The notes: generated by a model from the letters alone, not told the origin. Shown: positions 51,615 through 62,044, counted from the stretch's first letter. The stretch: 64,000 bases of DNA from Bacteroides thetaiotaomicron VPI-5482 (GCF_000011065.1 NC_004663.1:5084001-5148000); one strand, 5' to 3'. Made by a program: numbers and translations.

Positions 51615-53549
51615 ATGAAGAATAGAATAAAACAATACCTGTTGGCTGCATCGATGTGTGTCGGACTGACTGCTTGCAGTGATTTCTTTGAACCGATTCC
51701 CGGTGTGCAGTTTGGACTGGACGAAACGTTTGCCTCCAAGCAAAGGACGGAAGAATATCTGAACAATGTATACAGCTACGTGCGTGAAGTGACAGATGCC
51801 ATTCATCCGAACACCTACGGAGGTATCTTTACAGAAGCATCGTTGGACGGAGCAAACCGCTGGAACAAAACGTATGCGGAATGGACCAACGGTTCCTTTA
51901 ACTCCGCTTCTGCACAGGCAAGTGAGTACTTCTCAAAGTACTATCAGGCAATAGCTAAAGCAAGTACGTTCATCCAGAACGTAGATAAATGTACAGAAGC
52001 CGCCGCCTCTACACGTGGAAAGTGGAAATCGGAAGCACGTGCATTGCGGGCATACTATTATTTTGAATTGCTGCGCCTTTACGGTCCCATTCCGTTGATT
52101 GGCGAAGATCCCATTCCTTTGGACGCTTCCTTGGAAGAACTGATTAAAGAACGTAATTCAGTAGACGAATGCGTAAACTTCATCGCTACGGAATTGCAGA
52201 GCGCCATTGATTCCGGCGATTTGCTCCAGAGAGCCGGGAAGGCAAACCTGGGACGTATGGATGTCGCCACTTGTATGGCACTCAAGGCAAAGCTGTACCT
52301 CTATTGGGCAAGTCCGCTTTTCAACGGAAATACGGATCAGGCATCAGTCAAGAATAAAGACGGCAAACAACTTTTCCCTCAGACTGAAGATAACTCCAAA
52401 TGGGCTCAGGCACGTGATGCGTATGAACGGTTTATGACCTTCGCAACCGGACAGGGATATAAGCTGACCGAGGTCTATACGAATGGAAAACTAGACCCTT
52501 ATGCTTCGTGCAGGGCTGCGGGCGAGTTTTTCACCACAACCTGGGAAGCTGTTGATGAACTGATTTTTGTGAAGCTGAGAGATTTGTACGACTATACCTA
52601 CTGGGTATGTCCTAAGTTTACCGACTTCCAGGATACCGACGTGACTGGCGGCGGTGGCTATTATACAACCCAGGAAACGGTAGACCTGTTCTTTACGAAA
52701 GACGGACTGACCATCGAAGAAGACCCCGGCTATGACAAATTCGAGGGTATACCGGGCGCCAACAACTTCACATCCGGAAGATATTATGACCCCAACAACC
52801 CTTCCCGTCTTTACTTTGACGCCGATAAGTCCAAAGTGCTGAAACAGTGGAAAGACCGTGAACCGCGCTTTTATGTGAATATTACCTATAGCGGCTCTAT
52901 CTGGCTGAACGAAGGTAAGTACAATGAGGAAATGCGCACAGACTTCACCAACGGTGCAAACGGAACCTGCGGCAAGTCCAAAGCCTCCGGCGACTGTCCG
53001 GATTCGGGATACTTGATCCGTCGGGGTGCGAAAGCTTCTAACAACAACGGCTCGAAACACTTCTCTCCGGTACTTCGGCTGGCAGATATGTATTTGGGAT
53101 ATGCTGAGGCGCTTTGTATGTGCAGCGATCTCGACAATGCCCTGACTTATCTGAATAAAATCCGTGTCCGTGCAGGCATTCCCGAATATACGTTTACCGC
53201 AACAGCCGGCAAGATAACCTGTCCAAAGACACAGACCGATCTGCTGAACCGTATCCGCCGCGAACGTCTGGTTGAACTTGTCTTCGAATGGAACCGCTAT
53301 TTCGATGTGCGTCGCTGGAAAGTGGCGGAAGGACAGAATGATCCCGAACATTGGATCTATCCGGCATATCACACCGGAGGCGAAGGAGGCAAAGTATACG
53401 GTATGAATATGGATAAGGATTATCCGGCATTCTTCGAAAGAACCTCTTTTGAGACTCGTGTAGCATTTACGAAAAAGCAATATTTCATGCCGATACCTTA
53501 TGATGACCTCCGTCGTATCCCGTCGCTGGTACAAAACTTAGGATGGTAA
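51615..53549 (+). CDS. SusD/RagB-family surface glycan-binding lipoprotein
   Basis: 644 residues. The signal peptide ends in VGLTACS, with the lipid-attachment Cys near residue 20. Helical TPR-like SusD core segments are visible: SEYFSKYYQAIAKASTFIQNV, RALRAYYYFELLRLYGPIPLI, AKLYLYWASPLF. The C-terminal RagB part contains LRLADMYLGYAEALC, NKIRVRAGIPEY and RRERLVELVFEWNRYFDVRRW, typical of the family. It caps the SusC channel and binds the incoming glycan. It is co-transcribed with susC (21-base gap). Confidence 0.95.
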   Translation: MKNRIKQYLLAASMCVGLTACSDFFEPIPGVQFGLDETFASKQRTEEYLNNVYSYVREVTDAIHPNTYGGIFTEASLDGANRWNKTYAEWTNGSFNSASAQASEYFSKYYQAIAKASTFIQNVDKCTEAAASTRGKWKSEARALRAYYYFELLRLYGPIPLIGEDPIPLDASLEELIKERNSVDECVNFIATELQSAIDSGDLLQRAGKANLGRMDVATCMALKAKLYLYWASPLFNGNTDQASVKNKDGKQLFPQTEDNSKWAQARDAYERFMTFATGQGYKLTEVYTNGKLDPYASCRAAGEFFTTTWEAVDELIFVKLRDLYDYTYWVCPKFTDFQDTDVTGGGGYYTTQETVDLFFTKDGLTIEEDPGYDKFEGIPGANNFTSGRYYDPNNPSRLYFDADKSKVLKQWKDREPRFYVNITYSGSIWLNEGKYNEEMRTDFTNGANGTCGKSKASGDCPDSGYLIRRGAKASNNNGSKHFSPVLRLADMYLGYAEALCMCSDLDNALTYLNKIRVRAGIPEYTFTATAGKITCPKTQTDLLNRIRRERLVELVFEWNRYFDVRRWKVAEGQNDPEHWIYPAYHTGGEGGKVYGMNMDKDYPAFFERTSFETRVAFTKKQYFMPIPYDDLRRIPSLVQNLGW

Positions 53550-53586
53550 TACAATATTCGAACAATAACGCTTAAACAAGAAGATT

Positions 53587-54942
53587 ATGAAACATTGGAA
53601 AGATATAGCTTTCGGGTTGTTTGTCTCGCTGACGCTGGCTGCCTGCTACGGTGAGGAAGACAGCTTTGCAACTCCTGACATCTATAAAGATTATCAGCCT
53701 GTACTGAAAGACGGGAATACCGTAGCCGGATATGCGGCTGCCCCTCTCAAAGAGGCGAAATATGATGAGGTGCTGAATGAACTTTACCTCACGTGGGACG
53801 GCAGTAACTCCGGCTGGGAAAAGAGAGACGAATATGTGGGAGTGGAAGTAGAATTCAACTCCCTGCTCTCAGGCAAAAAGATAAAGCGCGTCATGATACC
53901 GAATGTCGGTGATTTTGGCAACCTGACTGTGAAAAGGCGGGATTATGGCAACGAGCCGACCACTCTGCGTCTGAGTAAATATCGTACAGTAGTGGTTACA
54001 GACCGTTACGGTGTAGAGGAACTTCGTTTCCGTTCTATCTACAAAGATGCCGACGGTGCCCGGCAGACAAGTGACTGGACGAATCTGAGCGATCAGGCGG
54101 ATAAGTATGAACTTCAAGTGGATATGAACTATGCTGTCTGGCAGTATTTTAAAACCAGCCAGGCGACACAAGTTCAGATTTCCTTTGAGAGTGATTCGGA
54201 GATACGTCCCGTTTCTGCATTGTATAATCTGATAGGTAACGGAGATGAGGCTGCTACTCAGGAAGAGTTCCGGAAATGGTATTATATGGATTGTGCGGCT
54301 ATGTCATTCGATCCCTATAATCTGGCTTTTGACCCTTACAGCAAACTGCGTGTCTTTATCAAGAAAGACCAGACCGGAGGAGCGTATGCGATAGATTACC
54401 CCACCCATAACGAAGGAAGAGGCATTGTTTATCCGGCTTCGGAAAGCAATCCGAACGATGCGTGGTGGAAATTGCCGGACATGCAGCATGTGTTTATGCA
54501 CGAGATGGGACACTGCGTGCAGTGGATGCCCAAACAAGGAAAATATATCATGGACGGTGTGCAGGATTGTGACCGACAGGGGTATCAGGAAGGATGGCCG
54601 GACGCTGTGAAAGTAGCGAGCAAAGGATATATTCTGGCTACGCAAAAAGAAGAGTATCAGGCCGCTATCGCCAAGTCTTACCGGAATCCGCAGAGTGATA
54701 AATACTTTGTCTGGCAGGTTGACTATAATACTTCCGGTGCTTTTATGAGCTGGCTGCGTCTCTATAATGGCGACTTCGTACGTATGTTGCCATGGACGGT
54801 GCTGATGGACGAACTGACCAACCAGTGGAGCCTGGAGGATGCGGTGAAGTATATCCTGAAGGAGAGCTACCCGGACCTTACGATGGAAGAACTCTGGAAC
54901 GAATACAAGACAGAGGTGGAAGTGTTCCTGCAAAATAACTAA
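53587..54942 (+). CDS. BSP-family (plant basic secretory protein-like) metallopeptidase lipoprotein
   Basis: 451 residues. The signal peptide MKHWKDIAFGLFVSLTLAAC gives a lipoprotein Cys at about 20. Residues 30-190 look like a fibronectin-type DUF4998 domain (LYLTWDGSNSGWEKRDEYVGVEVEF). Residues 200-445 match the basic secretory protein peptidases: an extended zinc site at His305-Glu306-x-x-His309 (FMHEMGHCVQW), followed by GWPDAVKVASKGY and the TSGAFMSWL segment. A surface protease in a glycan locus suggests it opens glycoproteins for the fucosidase. It lies 37 bases after susD. Confidence 0.82.
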   Translation: MKHWKDIAFGLFVSLTLAACYGEEDSFATPDIYKDYQPVLKDGNTVAGYAAAPLKEAKYDEVLNELYLTWDGSNSGWEKRDEYVGVEVEFNSLLSGKKIKRVMIPNVGDFGNLTVKRRDYGNEPTTLRLSKYRTVVVTDRYGVEELRFRSIYKDADGARQTSDWTNLSDQADKYELQVDMNYAVWQYFKTSQATQVQISFESDSEIRPVSALYNLIGNGDEAATQEEFRKWYYMDCAAMSFDPYNLAFDPYSKLRVFIKKDQTGGAYAIDYPTHNEGRGIVYPASESNPNDAWWKLPDMQHVFMHEMGHCVQWMPKQGKYIMDGVQDCDRQGYQEGWPDAVKVASKGYILATQKEEYQAAIAKSYRNPQSDKYFVWQVDYNTSGAFMSWLRLYNGDFVRMLPWTVLMDELTNQWSLEDAVKYILKESYPDLTMEELWNEYKTEVEVFLQNN

Positions 54943-54966
54943 TAGAGCAACCTTTAAAAAACAACT

Positions 54967-56322
54967 ATGATGAAGAAAGTATTATTTGCATTAGCTGTGC
55001 TGTGCACGAGCTTTTGGAGTTGCAATACCTTGGATTTGAATGACGTGGGCTACGGAGATGGTGACCGTCTGAAGGCTTCCTCCGTTAAAGAAATATTGTA
55101 TGGCACAGCTGATGGCTGTTGGAAAGCTGACTATCAGGGGCACGAGTTTTACTTCCAGTTTCATGAAGACGGAACAGTGACACTGGATTCGGACTTTCTG
55201 GAGATGGCGGTAGAAGGAAAAACATCATTCTCTGCCAAAGGCAAGGAAGTGGCACTGGATATTGAGAATTGCGATGTCCATCTGCAAAACCTGGGTAGTG
55301 AATTTGCAGATACCAAGTTTGTCGTATCAGAGATTCCGGCAGAAGGAGAGGCGCCACAACTGAACTTATACGGTGAATCTACCGGCAATACCATTGAACT
55401 GCAGCCGACTACACAGGCATACATCGATGGTAAAGTTGCTTCAAAAGCGGACTTTACCGAACTCTTTGAGAAAAACTTATTGGATAATCAGTCCATCTGT
55501 GACGCTTCCGGCAATTTTATCGGTTATTATGGCTTGGTACTGAATGGTGTCAATGATCTTTCTGTCAAGGTAATAACGATTGAAAACAAGGATGGAAGCG
55601 ATGCGAACGGCCATACGCAATATTATGAATCTAAACTGACGAAAGAAGGGCAAATCTTCAAACTGGACACGCCGGTAGAACAGATTAAATCGGTGAACGG
55701 AGCCACTTATGCCTTCAAAGCCATTGATTGCACCGGTGATGCGGTGGCGGTAGACGGTATGTCAAATGTAACCCTGACCTCCAACAAGGGAGCGGTCAAT
55801 GACTTCGACTATGTGACTTCCGGAGGAAAATTCACACTCGGAAAAGCGCAGGATCATGGTGCCGCTTGCGATGAAATATGGGCGGGAACAGGCGGACAGG
55901 CTACAAGCTCCGGTGGAACAATCGCCGATATAAATGCCATGAGCTATGATTTCGGATGGAGTGGAAGCGCGAAGCAAAGACCGCTCGTTATCTGGACATG
56001 GTGGTTTGCAAACCTCGCTTTCCCGAGCAGTGAAGAAGGAGCAAGCATCCTGATGAATAATTCCGATAAAGACCGTGTCTTGTTTAAGAACATATCCGGC
56101 AGCGGACAGACTTGCGGCGGCGGTACTCTTAACGCGACTGAAGTAGCTGAGATAAATGCCTACTGTAAAGACCTGATAGATACCTGGTTCAATGAGAAAG
56201 GGCTTTTTGTTGTTCGTCACGACCGTCAGAGTGCAGGAGATAAATTCTACATCTATCTTTTGTGTCCCGATACGGAAGCCACTTCGAAAGGTGGAATGTG
56301 GATGAAGTATCAGAGAGACTGA
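54967..56322 (+). CDS. PUL-encoded lipoprotein, function unknown
   Basis: 451 residues. The signal peptide ends at SFWSCN, with the Cys at about residue 19 as lipid anchor. The mature protein starts with a beta-rich region containing TADGCWKADYQGHEFYFQFHEDGTVTLDSD, a pattern I associate with DUF4302-type proteins, though not firmly. The C-terminal 150 residues hold Gly- and Trp-rich stretches (RPLVIWTWWFANLAF) and several Cys. No catalytic motif is seen. By position, 24 bases after the BSP gene and 75 bases before the fucosidase, it is probably a surface glycan- or protein-binding component of the locus. Confidence 0.7.
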   Translation: MMKKVLFALAVLCTSFWSCNTLDLNDVGYGDGDRLKASSVKEILYGTADGCWKADYQGHEFYFQFHEDGTVTLDSDFLEMAVEGKTSFSAKGKEVALDIENCDVHLQNLGSEFADTKFVVSEIPAEGEAPQLNLYGESTGNTIELQPTTQAYIDGKVASKADFTELFEKNLLDNQSICDASGNFIGYYGLVLNGVNDLSVKVITIENKDGSDANGHTQYYESKLTKEGQIFKLDTPVEQIKSVNGATYAFKAIDCTGDAVAVDGMSNVTLTSNKGAVNDFDYVTSGGKFTLGKAQDHGAACDEIWAGTGGQATSSGGTIADINAMSYDFGWSGSAKQRPLVIWTWWFANLAFPSSEEGASILMNNSDKDRVLFKNISGSGQTCGGGTLNATEVAEINAYCKDLIDTWFNEKGLFVVRHDRQSAGDKFYIYLLCPDTEATSKGGMWMKYQRD

Positions 56323-56397
56323 GAATGAATGTGAATAAGATAGTATAAGCTAATGATGCTAACGTACTTAACTAATTAATAATTAATAAATGAATAG

Positions 56398-57792
56398 ATG
56401 ATGAAAAGACTGTTTTTACTGATGATCCTGGGTGTAACTTCGGTGTTATGCCTGAATGCTCAAACTAAGTCGTTGCACCAGCTGCAACAGGAATTCGTTG
56501 ATTTACGCTGTGGTATGTTCATTCATTTCAACATGCCGACCTTCTTTAATGAGGACTGGCCGGACCCGGATGCTGCTCCCGAGCTTTTCAACCCTGTCAG
56601 GATGGACTGCAAACAATGGGCAAAAGCGGCAAAATCAGCCAACATGACCTACGGATGTCTGACAACGAAACATCATAGCGGTTTCTGTATATGGGATACT
56701 AAAACGACCGATTATAGTGTAATGAGCAGCCCGTTCAAACGTGACGTGGTAAAAGAATATGCCGACGCATTCCGTGCCGAAGGGATGAAAGTGATGCTCT
56801 ATTATTCGATCCTCGATACGCATGCCCGGCTGCGTCCCAAGTGTATAACTCCGCAGCATATCGAAATGATCAAGGAGCAACTTCGCGAACTGTTGACCAA
56901 CTATGGTGAAATAACAGCTTTGATCATTGACGGTTGGGATGCCCCGTGGTCACGTATCTCTTACGATGACGTACCTTTTGAAGATATTTATCGTCTGGTC
57001 AAATCAATCCAGCCCAACTGTCTGGTGATGGATTTGAATGCAGCGAAATATCCTGCCGAGGCTTTGTTTTACACGGACATCAAGTCTTACGAACAAGGAG
57101 CCGGACAGCATATCTCGAAAGATACCAACCGTCTGCCTGCCTTGTCTTGCCTGCCGTTACAGCAGAACTGGTTCTGGAAAGAAAGTTTCCCGACTACCCC
57201 TGTGAAGTCTCCGGCACAAATGGTCAATGATAATATCATCCCGATGGGCAAATCCTACTGTAACTTTATCCTGAACGTAGCTCCCAACAGAGACGGCTTG
57301 ATGGATGCCAACGCCTTGAAAGCTCTGAAGGAAATAGGTAAACTGTGGAAGAACGACGGTCGTGTAGCAACGGTTCCCGAAGCGGATGCTCCTATTATAT
57401 CTTCCAACATTGCCAAATATCAGCCTGCCGAAGGTACATGGAGCAGTGACTATGCTATCATGGACTTTGCCAATGACGATGATTTCGGGACCTGCTGGAA
57501 TTCTAATCCTGAAGTGAAAGTGCCCTGGTATTCGGTTACTTTTGAGCGCGAGAAATCTTTCAATATGGTGGTTATTACGGATCGTAACAATGACCGTTTG
57601 CAGGAATACCGTCTGGAATACCGTGCGGGTGGTACATGGAAACCCCTTTACGAAGGTAAGGCTCCTACCGGTCTGCGTGTGAAAATCCACCGTTTCGATA
57701 CGGTTTGGGGAGATGCGGTACGAATGACTGTCTTAAACTCTAATGGTACTACCTCCATTGCAGAGTTCGGGGTATATTGTGAGAGAAGATGA
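56398..57792 (+). CDS. GH29 alpha-L-fucosidase
   Basis: 464 residues. The signal peptide ends at CLNAQT, so the enzyme is periplasmic. The GH29 barrel covers about 20-330: FVDLRCGMFIHFNMPTFFNEDW, YGCLTTKHHSGFCIWDT (substrate His pair) and ITALIIDGWDAPWSR, in which Asp178 is the likely nucleophile. A C-terminal F5/8 type C-like domain (about 335-460, DDDFGTCWNSNPEVKVPWYSVTF) may bind glycan. It removes alpha-linked L-fucose; linkage preference cannot be read. I recall a solved structure of a B. thetaiotaomicron protein of this type, but I cannot verify that it is the same gene. It is the last gene of the locus, before a terminator. Confidence 0.92.
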   Translation: MMKRLFLLMILGVTSVLCLNAQTKSLHQLQQEFVDLRCGMFIHFNMPTFFNEDWPDPDAAPELFNPVRMDCKQWAKAAKSANMTYGCLTTKHHSGFCIWDTKTTDYSVMSSPFKRDVVKEYADAFRAEGMKVMLYYSILDTHARLRPKCITPQHIEMIKEQLRELLTNYGEITALIIDGWDAPWSRISYDDVPFEDIYRLVKSIQPNCLVMDLNAAKYPAEALFYTDIKSYEQGAGQHISKDTNRLPALSCLPLQQNWFWKESFPTTPVKSPAQMVNDNIIPMGKSYCNFILNVAPNRDGLMDANALKALKEIGKLWKNDGRVATVPEADAPIISSNIAKYQPAEGTWSSDYAIMDFANDDDFGTCWNSNPEVKVPWYSVTFEREKSFNMVVITDRNNDRLQEYRLEYRAGGTWKPLYEGKAPTGLRVKIHRFDTVWGDAVRMTVLNSNGTTSIAEFGVYCERR

Positions 57793-57826
57793 TGAATTTA
57801 TCTTAGAGTTAAATCATTGATTTTAT

Positions 57827-57875
57827 ATAGAATCACCATCAGGTAAAGTCGTGTTTTTTGATGGTGATTCTATTT
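57827..57875 (+). terminator. Intrinsic terminator after the fucosidase gene
   Basis: ATAGAATCACCATCA and TGATGGTGATTCTAT form a perfect 15-bp stem. The T-run lies mostly in the loop and after the stem. Confidence 0.82.
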
Positions 57876-58038
57876 CATCCAACTCTTTATCGTACGTCCG
57901 TACTTCCCTTTTTGTGGGAATTGCGTGTAGAATAATATTTGGATTTAGGCCAAACATTTGTATCAGCTTTCTAATGGTCTATCCGATGGCTTTTGTTACT
58001 TTTCTTACTTATTAATGTCTCATTTATATTATATTTAG

Positions 58039-58046
58039 TATATTTG
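58039..58046 (+). promoter_or_regulatory. -7 element for the second hybrid regulator
   Basis: TATATTTG, 50 bases before the ATG at 58097. No -33 TTTG at the right distance. Confidence 0.5.
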
Positions 58047-58096
58047 TTCCCGCTTTATCTAATAAGACATGAACAATAACACTTGCTATTAATATA

Positions 58097-61000
58097 ATGA
58101 GAAGATGTCTGATATTATGCCTTTTTACATTTATTGGTTCGTTGGTCTGTTGGGCTGATGCGGGTAAAGATGCTTATCTTTTTCGGAAAGTCGATTATCA
58201 ACAAGGGCTTTCTAATAGTGCTGTGCTTTGCCTCTATCAGGATAAAGCAGGGCTGATGTGGTTTGGCACTTATGATGGCGTGAATTGTTATGATGGGAAA
58301 GGTATCGAGGTCTTTCGTTCTGATTTCTCAATGAAAAAGACGTTGAGTAACAATGTCATTCATTCTATTCAGCAGGCAGATAGCAGTTGTTTGTGGATTA
58401 CTACACATTTGGGAGTTAATCGTTTTTCGCAAGATTCGCGTCAGGTAGTGGGATATTATGATTTTACAGGTGATTATTATCTGCATTCCAATCCGAAAGG
58501 AGATACTTGGGTAGTAAGCGATGAAGGAATCTTTTATTATAATACTTATCATAAAAAGTTTGTCCATCTCAAAAATATAGAGACTCCTGTCGAGAATATG
58601 GATCAGCGTGCTTTTGTCACGGATGATGGTGTCTTATGGACTTTTCCACGGAATACAGGTAGTCTGATTCAATGTTCATTAGATGGCTTTGACCGGGATA
58701 CATTGTCTGTCCATCCTACTGTTTCATCTTCTGATTTTCATGCAAAACCTATCGATAATGTATTTTATCAGAATGGCATTCTCTGTTTTGTGGATGCAGA
58801 GCGGGAACTTTATGTATATGATATTTCCAGAAGGTCTAAAATCTATATTCGTAACCTTTCTTCGTTGGTGCAACGATATGGGAAAGTTGTGGGAATTGTT
58901 CCTTTTTATGAAGACATTATAATTGCTTTTCAAACCAATGGTTTAGTACGTTTGCGCACCTCGAAAAAATATGAAGAAGAAGTGGTGGACCGTAATGTAC
59001 GTATATATGATATTTTCCGCGATCCTCATCAGAATATTCTTTGGGTAGCTTCTGATGGGCAGGGAGCTGTCATGTACGCTAAGAAGTACTCGATAGCCAC
59101 TAATCTGATGCTTAGCAAACTATCATCCAATCTAAGTCGGCAGGTACGTTCTGTCATGACAGACAAATATGGCGGATTATGGTTTGGTACGAAAGGAGAT
59201 GGACTTTTGCATGTACATGATTATGAAGGTGGTATGGATGCTTCTGCTACTACAGTTTACTCTCCAGTAGGCAGGCAGGATGCCTCATCTTATACCCGTT
59301 GGAATAGAGAGTTTCAAGCATACTCATTAAAACAAAGCCGTTATATGGATGGCTTTTGGGTAGGATCGGGTAATCCCGGACTGTTTTATTATTCTTTTGC
59401 AGATAAAGCCTTGCATTGTGTTGAGGATAAGTCTGCAGATCCTGTTATCGAAATACATGATATCTATGAAGAGAATGACAGCGTACTCTATGCGGTTACG
59501 GCTGGGGTCGGATTTCGTAAATTGATATTGGAGAGGAAACAAGGGGAGATTCACCTCAAATCGCAAAAGCGTTATCATTTCTTTTATGAACAAAAAGAGA
59601 TAACCATGTTTTATCCTATGTTAGCTGAAGGAGATTCCATTCTTTGGTTGGGAAGCCGGGAAAAAGGGTTAATTCGATTTGATAAACAGACAGAAGAATA
59701 TAAAGTCATTTCTTTGAAAGAAATATTGCATAAATCTGTTGATGATGTACTTAGCCTGCATCGTGCTAAAGATGGTAGGATGTATGTAGGAACAACATCG
59801 GGACTAGTGTGTTTGACCTTTAATAAGGAACAAATCAGTGCCTCCTATATCGGTAGAGAACAAGGGTTGCTTAATGATATGATTCATGGCATATTGGAGG
59901 ATGCAAATGGTTTTTTATGGCTTGGCACTAATCGTGGACTTATTAAATATAATCCCAAAAACACTTCTTCGCATGCTTATTATTATGCCGCCGGTGTGCA
60001 GGTGGGCGAGTTTAGTGATGATGCCTATTATCAATGTCCTTATACCGGACGTCTTTTCTTTGGAGGCATTGACGGTTTGCTTTATCTGGATAAGGAAGTG
60101 GCGACAGCTCCGGAATTCTATCCGAACATATTATTGCGTAAGCTAATGATTGGACGTAAGGAGGTTAATCTGGGGGATTATTATACCGATGGTGGCAAAG
60201 CGTTAAGTTTTAAAGGAGCGAAGGCTTCTTTTTCCCTTTCTTTTGTTGTTCCAGACTTTCTTACTGGAGGTGATGTGGAGTACTCCTATATGCTGGACGG
60301 ATTTGATAAAGACTGGACCTCGTTTAGTAGTATAAATGAAGCATCGTATCTAGAAATACCTTCGGGTAGCTATGTTTTAAAGGTCCGTTATAAGAAAGAT
60401 GTATTTAATACGGAATATAAGGTATTTTCTATCCCTTTGTACATTCTTCCGCCTTGGTATCTTTCTACGGTAGCCTATGTCATTTACTTGCTGTTTTTCA
60501 TATTAATAGCCGGTTATCTGATTCATTTATTAAGAAAATATTTTCTCCAGAAGCGTATGATGCAGCGGCTGTTGACAGCAGAAAGCAATGAAGCTCTACC
60601 GGAGTCCGCCAGTCTTAATCGTGAGTTACTGAATCGTTTTACGTCCATTTATCGCTCTTGTGATCAGTTGCGTGCGGAAAATCTCCCTTATGAACAGCGT
60701 CTCAGAATTATGGAGCAGGTACACGAGACGGTTATTGCAACTCTTTTCCGTTCGGGAACTTTGGCTGTAGAGGAACTTAAGTCATTTTTCCCTACGGAAT
60801 ATGCGATTACTGGTTGTATGTGCATGAAAGAGCTCTCTATAGAAGTCTTGCATGTGTTGGAAGGACAGGGCGTTGATATATCTTCTGTAAAACTTGCTAT
60901 ACCAGAACACTTTGTTTATCCTGTTTATAAGAATGCTTTACGCTGTATGCTCTATTGGTGTTACCTTTATATTGGCGGAGTAAAACATAAGTCGGATATT

Positions 61001-62044
61001 GTAGTGGATGTGAAGGAAGAGGAAGGACGGATGTTGTTGCAGTTCTCTGCTGTAGATGATACTCTGAAGGAATTATATAAGCAACTTTCCGGTTCGGAAG
61101 AAGAGGGAAGAAGAGATAGTAAGGAAACAGAAGAGGCGATAACTACCCGCCAATTACTGTTTTCTGTGCAAGCGGCTTTGAGACAGCTAAATGTTACGCT
61201 TCACTATGCCGACAGAGAAAAGGATCATTTATTGACGTTAGCCTTTGAACCGGCTATCATCAAGGAGACTGAAGAGCATGGGAAGAAAACGGTTCTTCTG
61301 CTGGAGGATAGGGATGAAATGGTATGGCTGATAAGTGATCTCTTAGCAGATGAATTTGTTGTTTGTCCGGTGAAAAGTGTACAACTTGCATTTGAAGAAA
61401 TACGTAGATCGGCTCCTGCTTTGTTACTAGTTGATATGTTGATGTATGCAAAAGCAGAGAGTGACTTCCTGGAATATGTGAATAAGAATCGTACTCAACT
61501 TTCGAAAACGGCATTTATTCCAATGTTAAGTTGGAAAGTAAGTTCGTCCATTCAGCGCGAATTGATTATGTGGGCTGATTCATATATTGTACTTCCTTAT
61601 GATATTATATTTTTGAAAGAAGCCGTCAATAAAGCTATTTACGGTACTCGGGAGGCAAAGCAGATTTATATGGAAGAGCTTGGTGACTGGGCCGGACGCA
61701 TTGTTTGTACTACAGAAGAACAGGCGGACTTTATCCGGAAACTGTTGCAAGTGATAGAACAAAATCTTGACCAGGAAGAATTGGGATCAACCTTAATTGC
61801 CGACCGTATGGCGATGAGTCCGCGTCAATTCTATCGCAAGTTTAAAGAAATATCCAATGCGGCTCCCAGTGACTTGATAAAGAGTTATCGGATGGAGAAG
61901 GCTGCACGATTGTTGCAGAATGAAGAACTTTCTATTCAGGATGTTATCGCTGAAGTTGGTATTTCCAGCCGTTCCTATTTTTATAAAGAGTTTACCCGCC
62001 GATTCGGAATGACGCCGAAAGATTATCGGGAGCAACTCCGATAA
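58097..62044 (+). CDS. Second hybrid two-component-type regulator, paralog of the one at 44179
   Basis: 1315 residues and collinear with the first regulator over its whole length: signal peptide, Reg_prop double propeller, Y_Y_Y domain (about 690-780), one membrane helix (about 790-812), a degenerate kinase region, receiver, and AraC domain. The receiver again keeps LLLEDRDEM and Asp1113 (LLVDMLM) but reads VLPYD at the Lys position. Again I find no H-box, N-box or DxGxG. Identity is very high in the propeller start and in the receiver-AraC part, and lowest in the pseudo-kinase part. It should control the susC gene that begins at 62676. Confidence 0.92.
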   Translation: MRRCLILCLFTFIGSLVCWADAGKDAYLFRKVDYQQGLSNSAVLCLYQDKAGLMWFGTYDGVNCYDGKGIEVFRSDFSMKKTLSNNVIHSIQQADSSCLWITTHLGVNRFSQDSRQVVGYYDFTGDYYLHSNPKGDTWVVSDEGIFYYNTYHKKFVHLKNIETPVENMDQRAFVTDDGVLWTFPRNTGSLIQCSLDGFDRDTLSVHPTVSSSDFHAKPIDNVFYQNGILCFVDAERELYVYDISRRSKIYIRNLSSLVQRYGKVVGIVPFYEDIIIAFQTNGLVRLRTSKKYEEEVVDRNVRIYDIFRDPHQNILWVASDGQGAVMYAKKYSIATNLMLSKLSSNLSRQVRSVMTDKYGGLWFGTKGDGLLHVHDYEGGMDASATTVYSPVGRQDASSYTRWNREFQAYSLKQSRYMDGFWVGSGNPGLFYYSFADKALHCVEDKSADPVIEIHDIYEENDSVLYAVTAGVGFRKLILERKQGEIHLKSQKRYHFFYEQKEITMFYPMLAEGDSILWLGSREKGLIRFDKQTEEYKVISLKEILHKSVDDVLSLHRAKDGRMYVGTTSGLVCLTFNKEQISASYIGREQGLLNDMIHGILEDANGFLWLGTNRGLIKYNPKNTSSHAYYYAAGVQVGEFSDDAYYQCPYTGRLFFGGIDGLLYLDKEVATAPEFYPNILLRKLMIGRKEVNLGDYYTDGGKALSFKGAKASFSLSFVVPDFLTGGDVEYSYMLDGFDKDWTSFSSINEASYLEIPSGSYVLKVRYKKDVFNTEYKVFSIPLYILPPWYLSTVAYVIYLLFFILIAGYLIHLLRKYFLQKRMMQRLLTAESNEALPESASLNRELLNRFTSIYRSCDQLRAENLPYEQRLRIMEQVHETVIATLFRSGTLAVEELKSFFPTEYAITGCMCMKELSIEVLHVLEGQGVDISSVKLAIPEHFVYPVYKNALRCMLYWCYLYIGGVKHKSDIVVDVKEEEGRMLLQFSAVDDTLKELYKQLSGSEEEGRRDSKETEEAITTRQLLFSVQAALRQLNVTLHYADREKDHLLTLAFEPAIIKETEEHGKKTVLLLEDRDEMVWLISDLLADEFVVCPVKSVQLAFEEIRRSAPALLLVDMLMYAKAESDFLEYVNKNRTQLSKTAFIPMLSWKVSSSIQRELIMWADSYIVLPYDIIFLKEAVNKAIYGTREAKQIYMEELGDWAGRIVCTTEEQADFIRKLLQVIEQNLDQEELGSTLIADRMAMSPRQFYRKFKEISNAAPSDLIKSYRMEKAARLLQNEELSIQDVIAEVGISSRSYFYKEFTRRFGMTPKDYREQLR

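Larger units (their letters stand above)
57793..58096. other. Non-coding gap between the two loci
   Basis: 304 bases holding the terminator at 57827-57875 and a TATATTTG -7 box at 58039-58046, 50 bases before the second regulator. Nothing else was seen. Confidence 0.7.
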
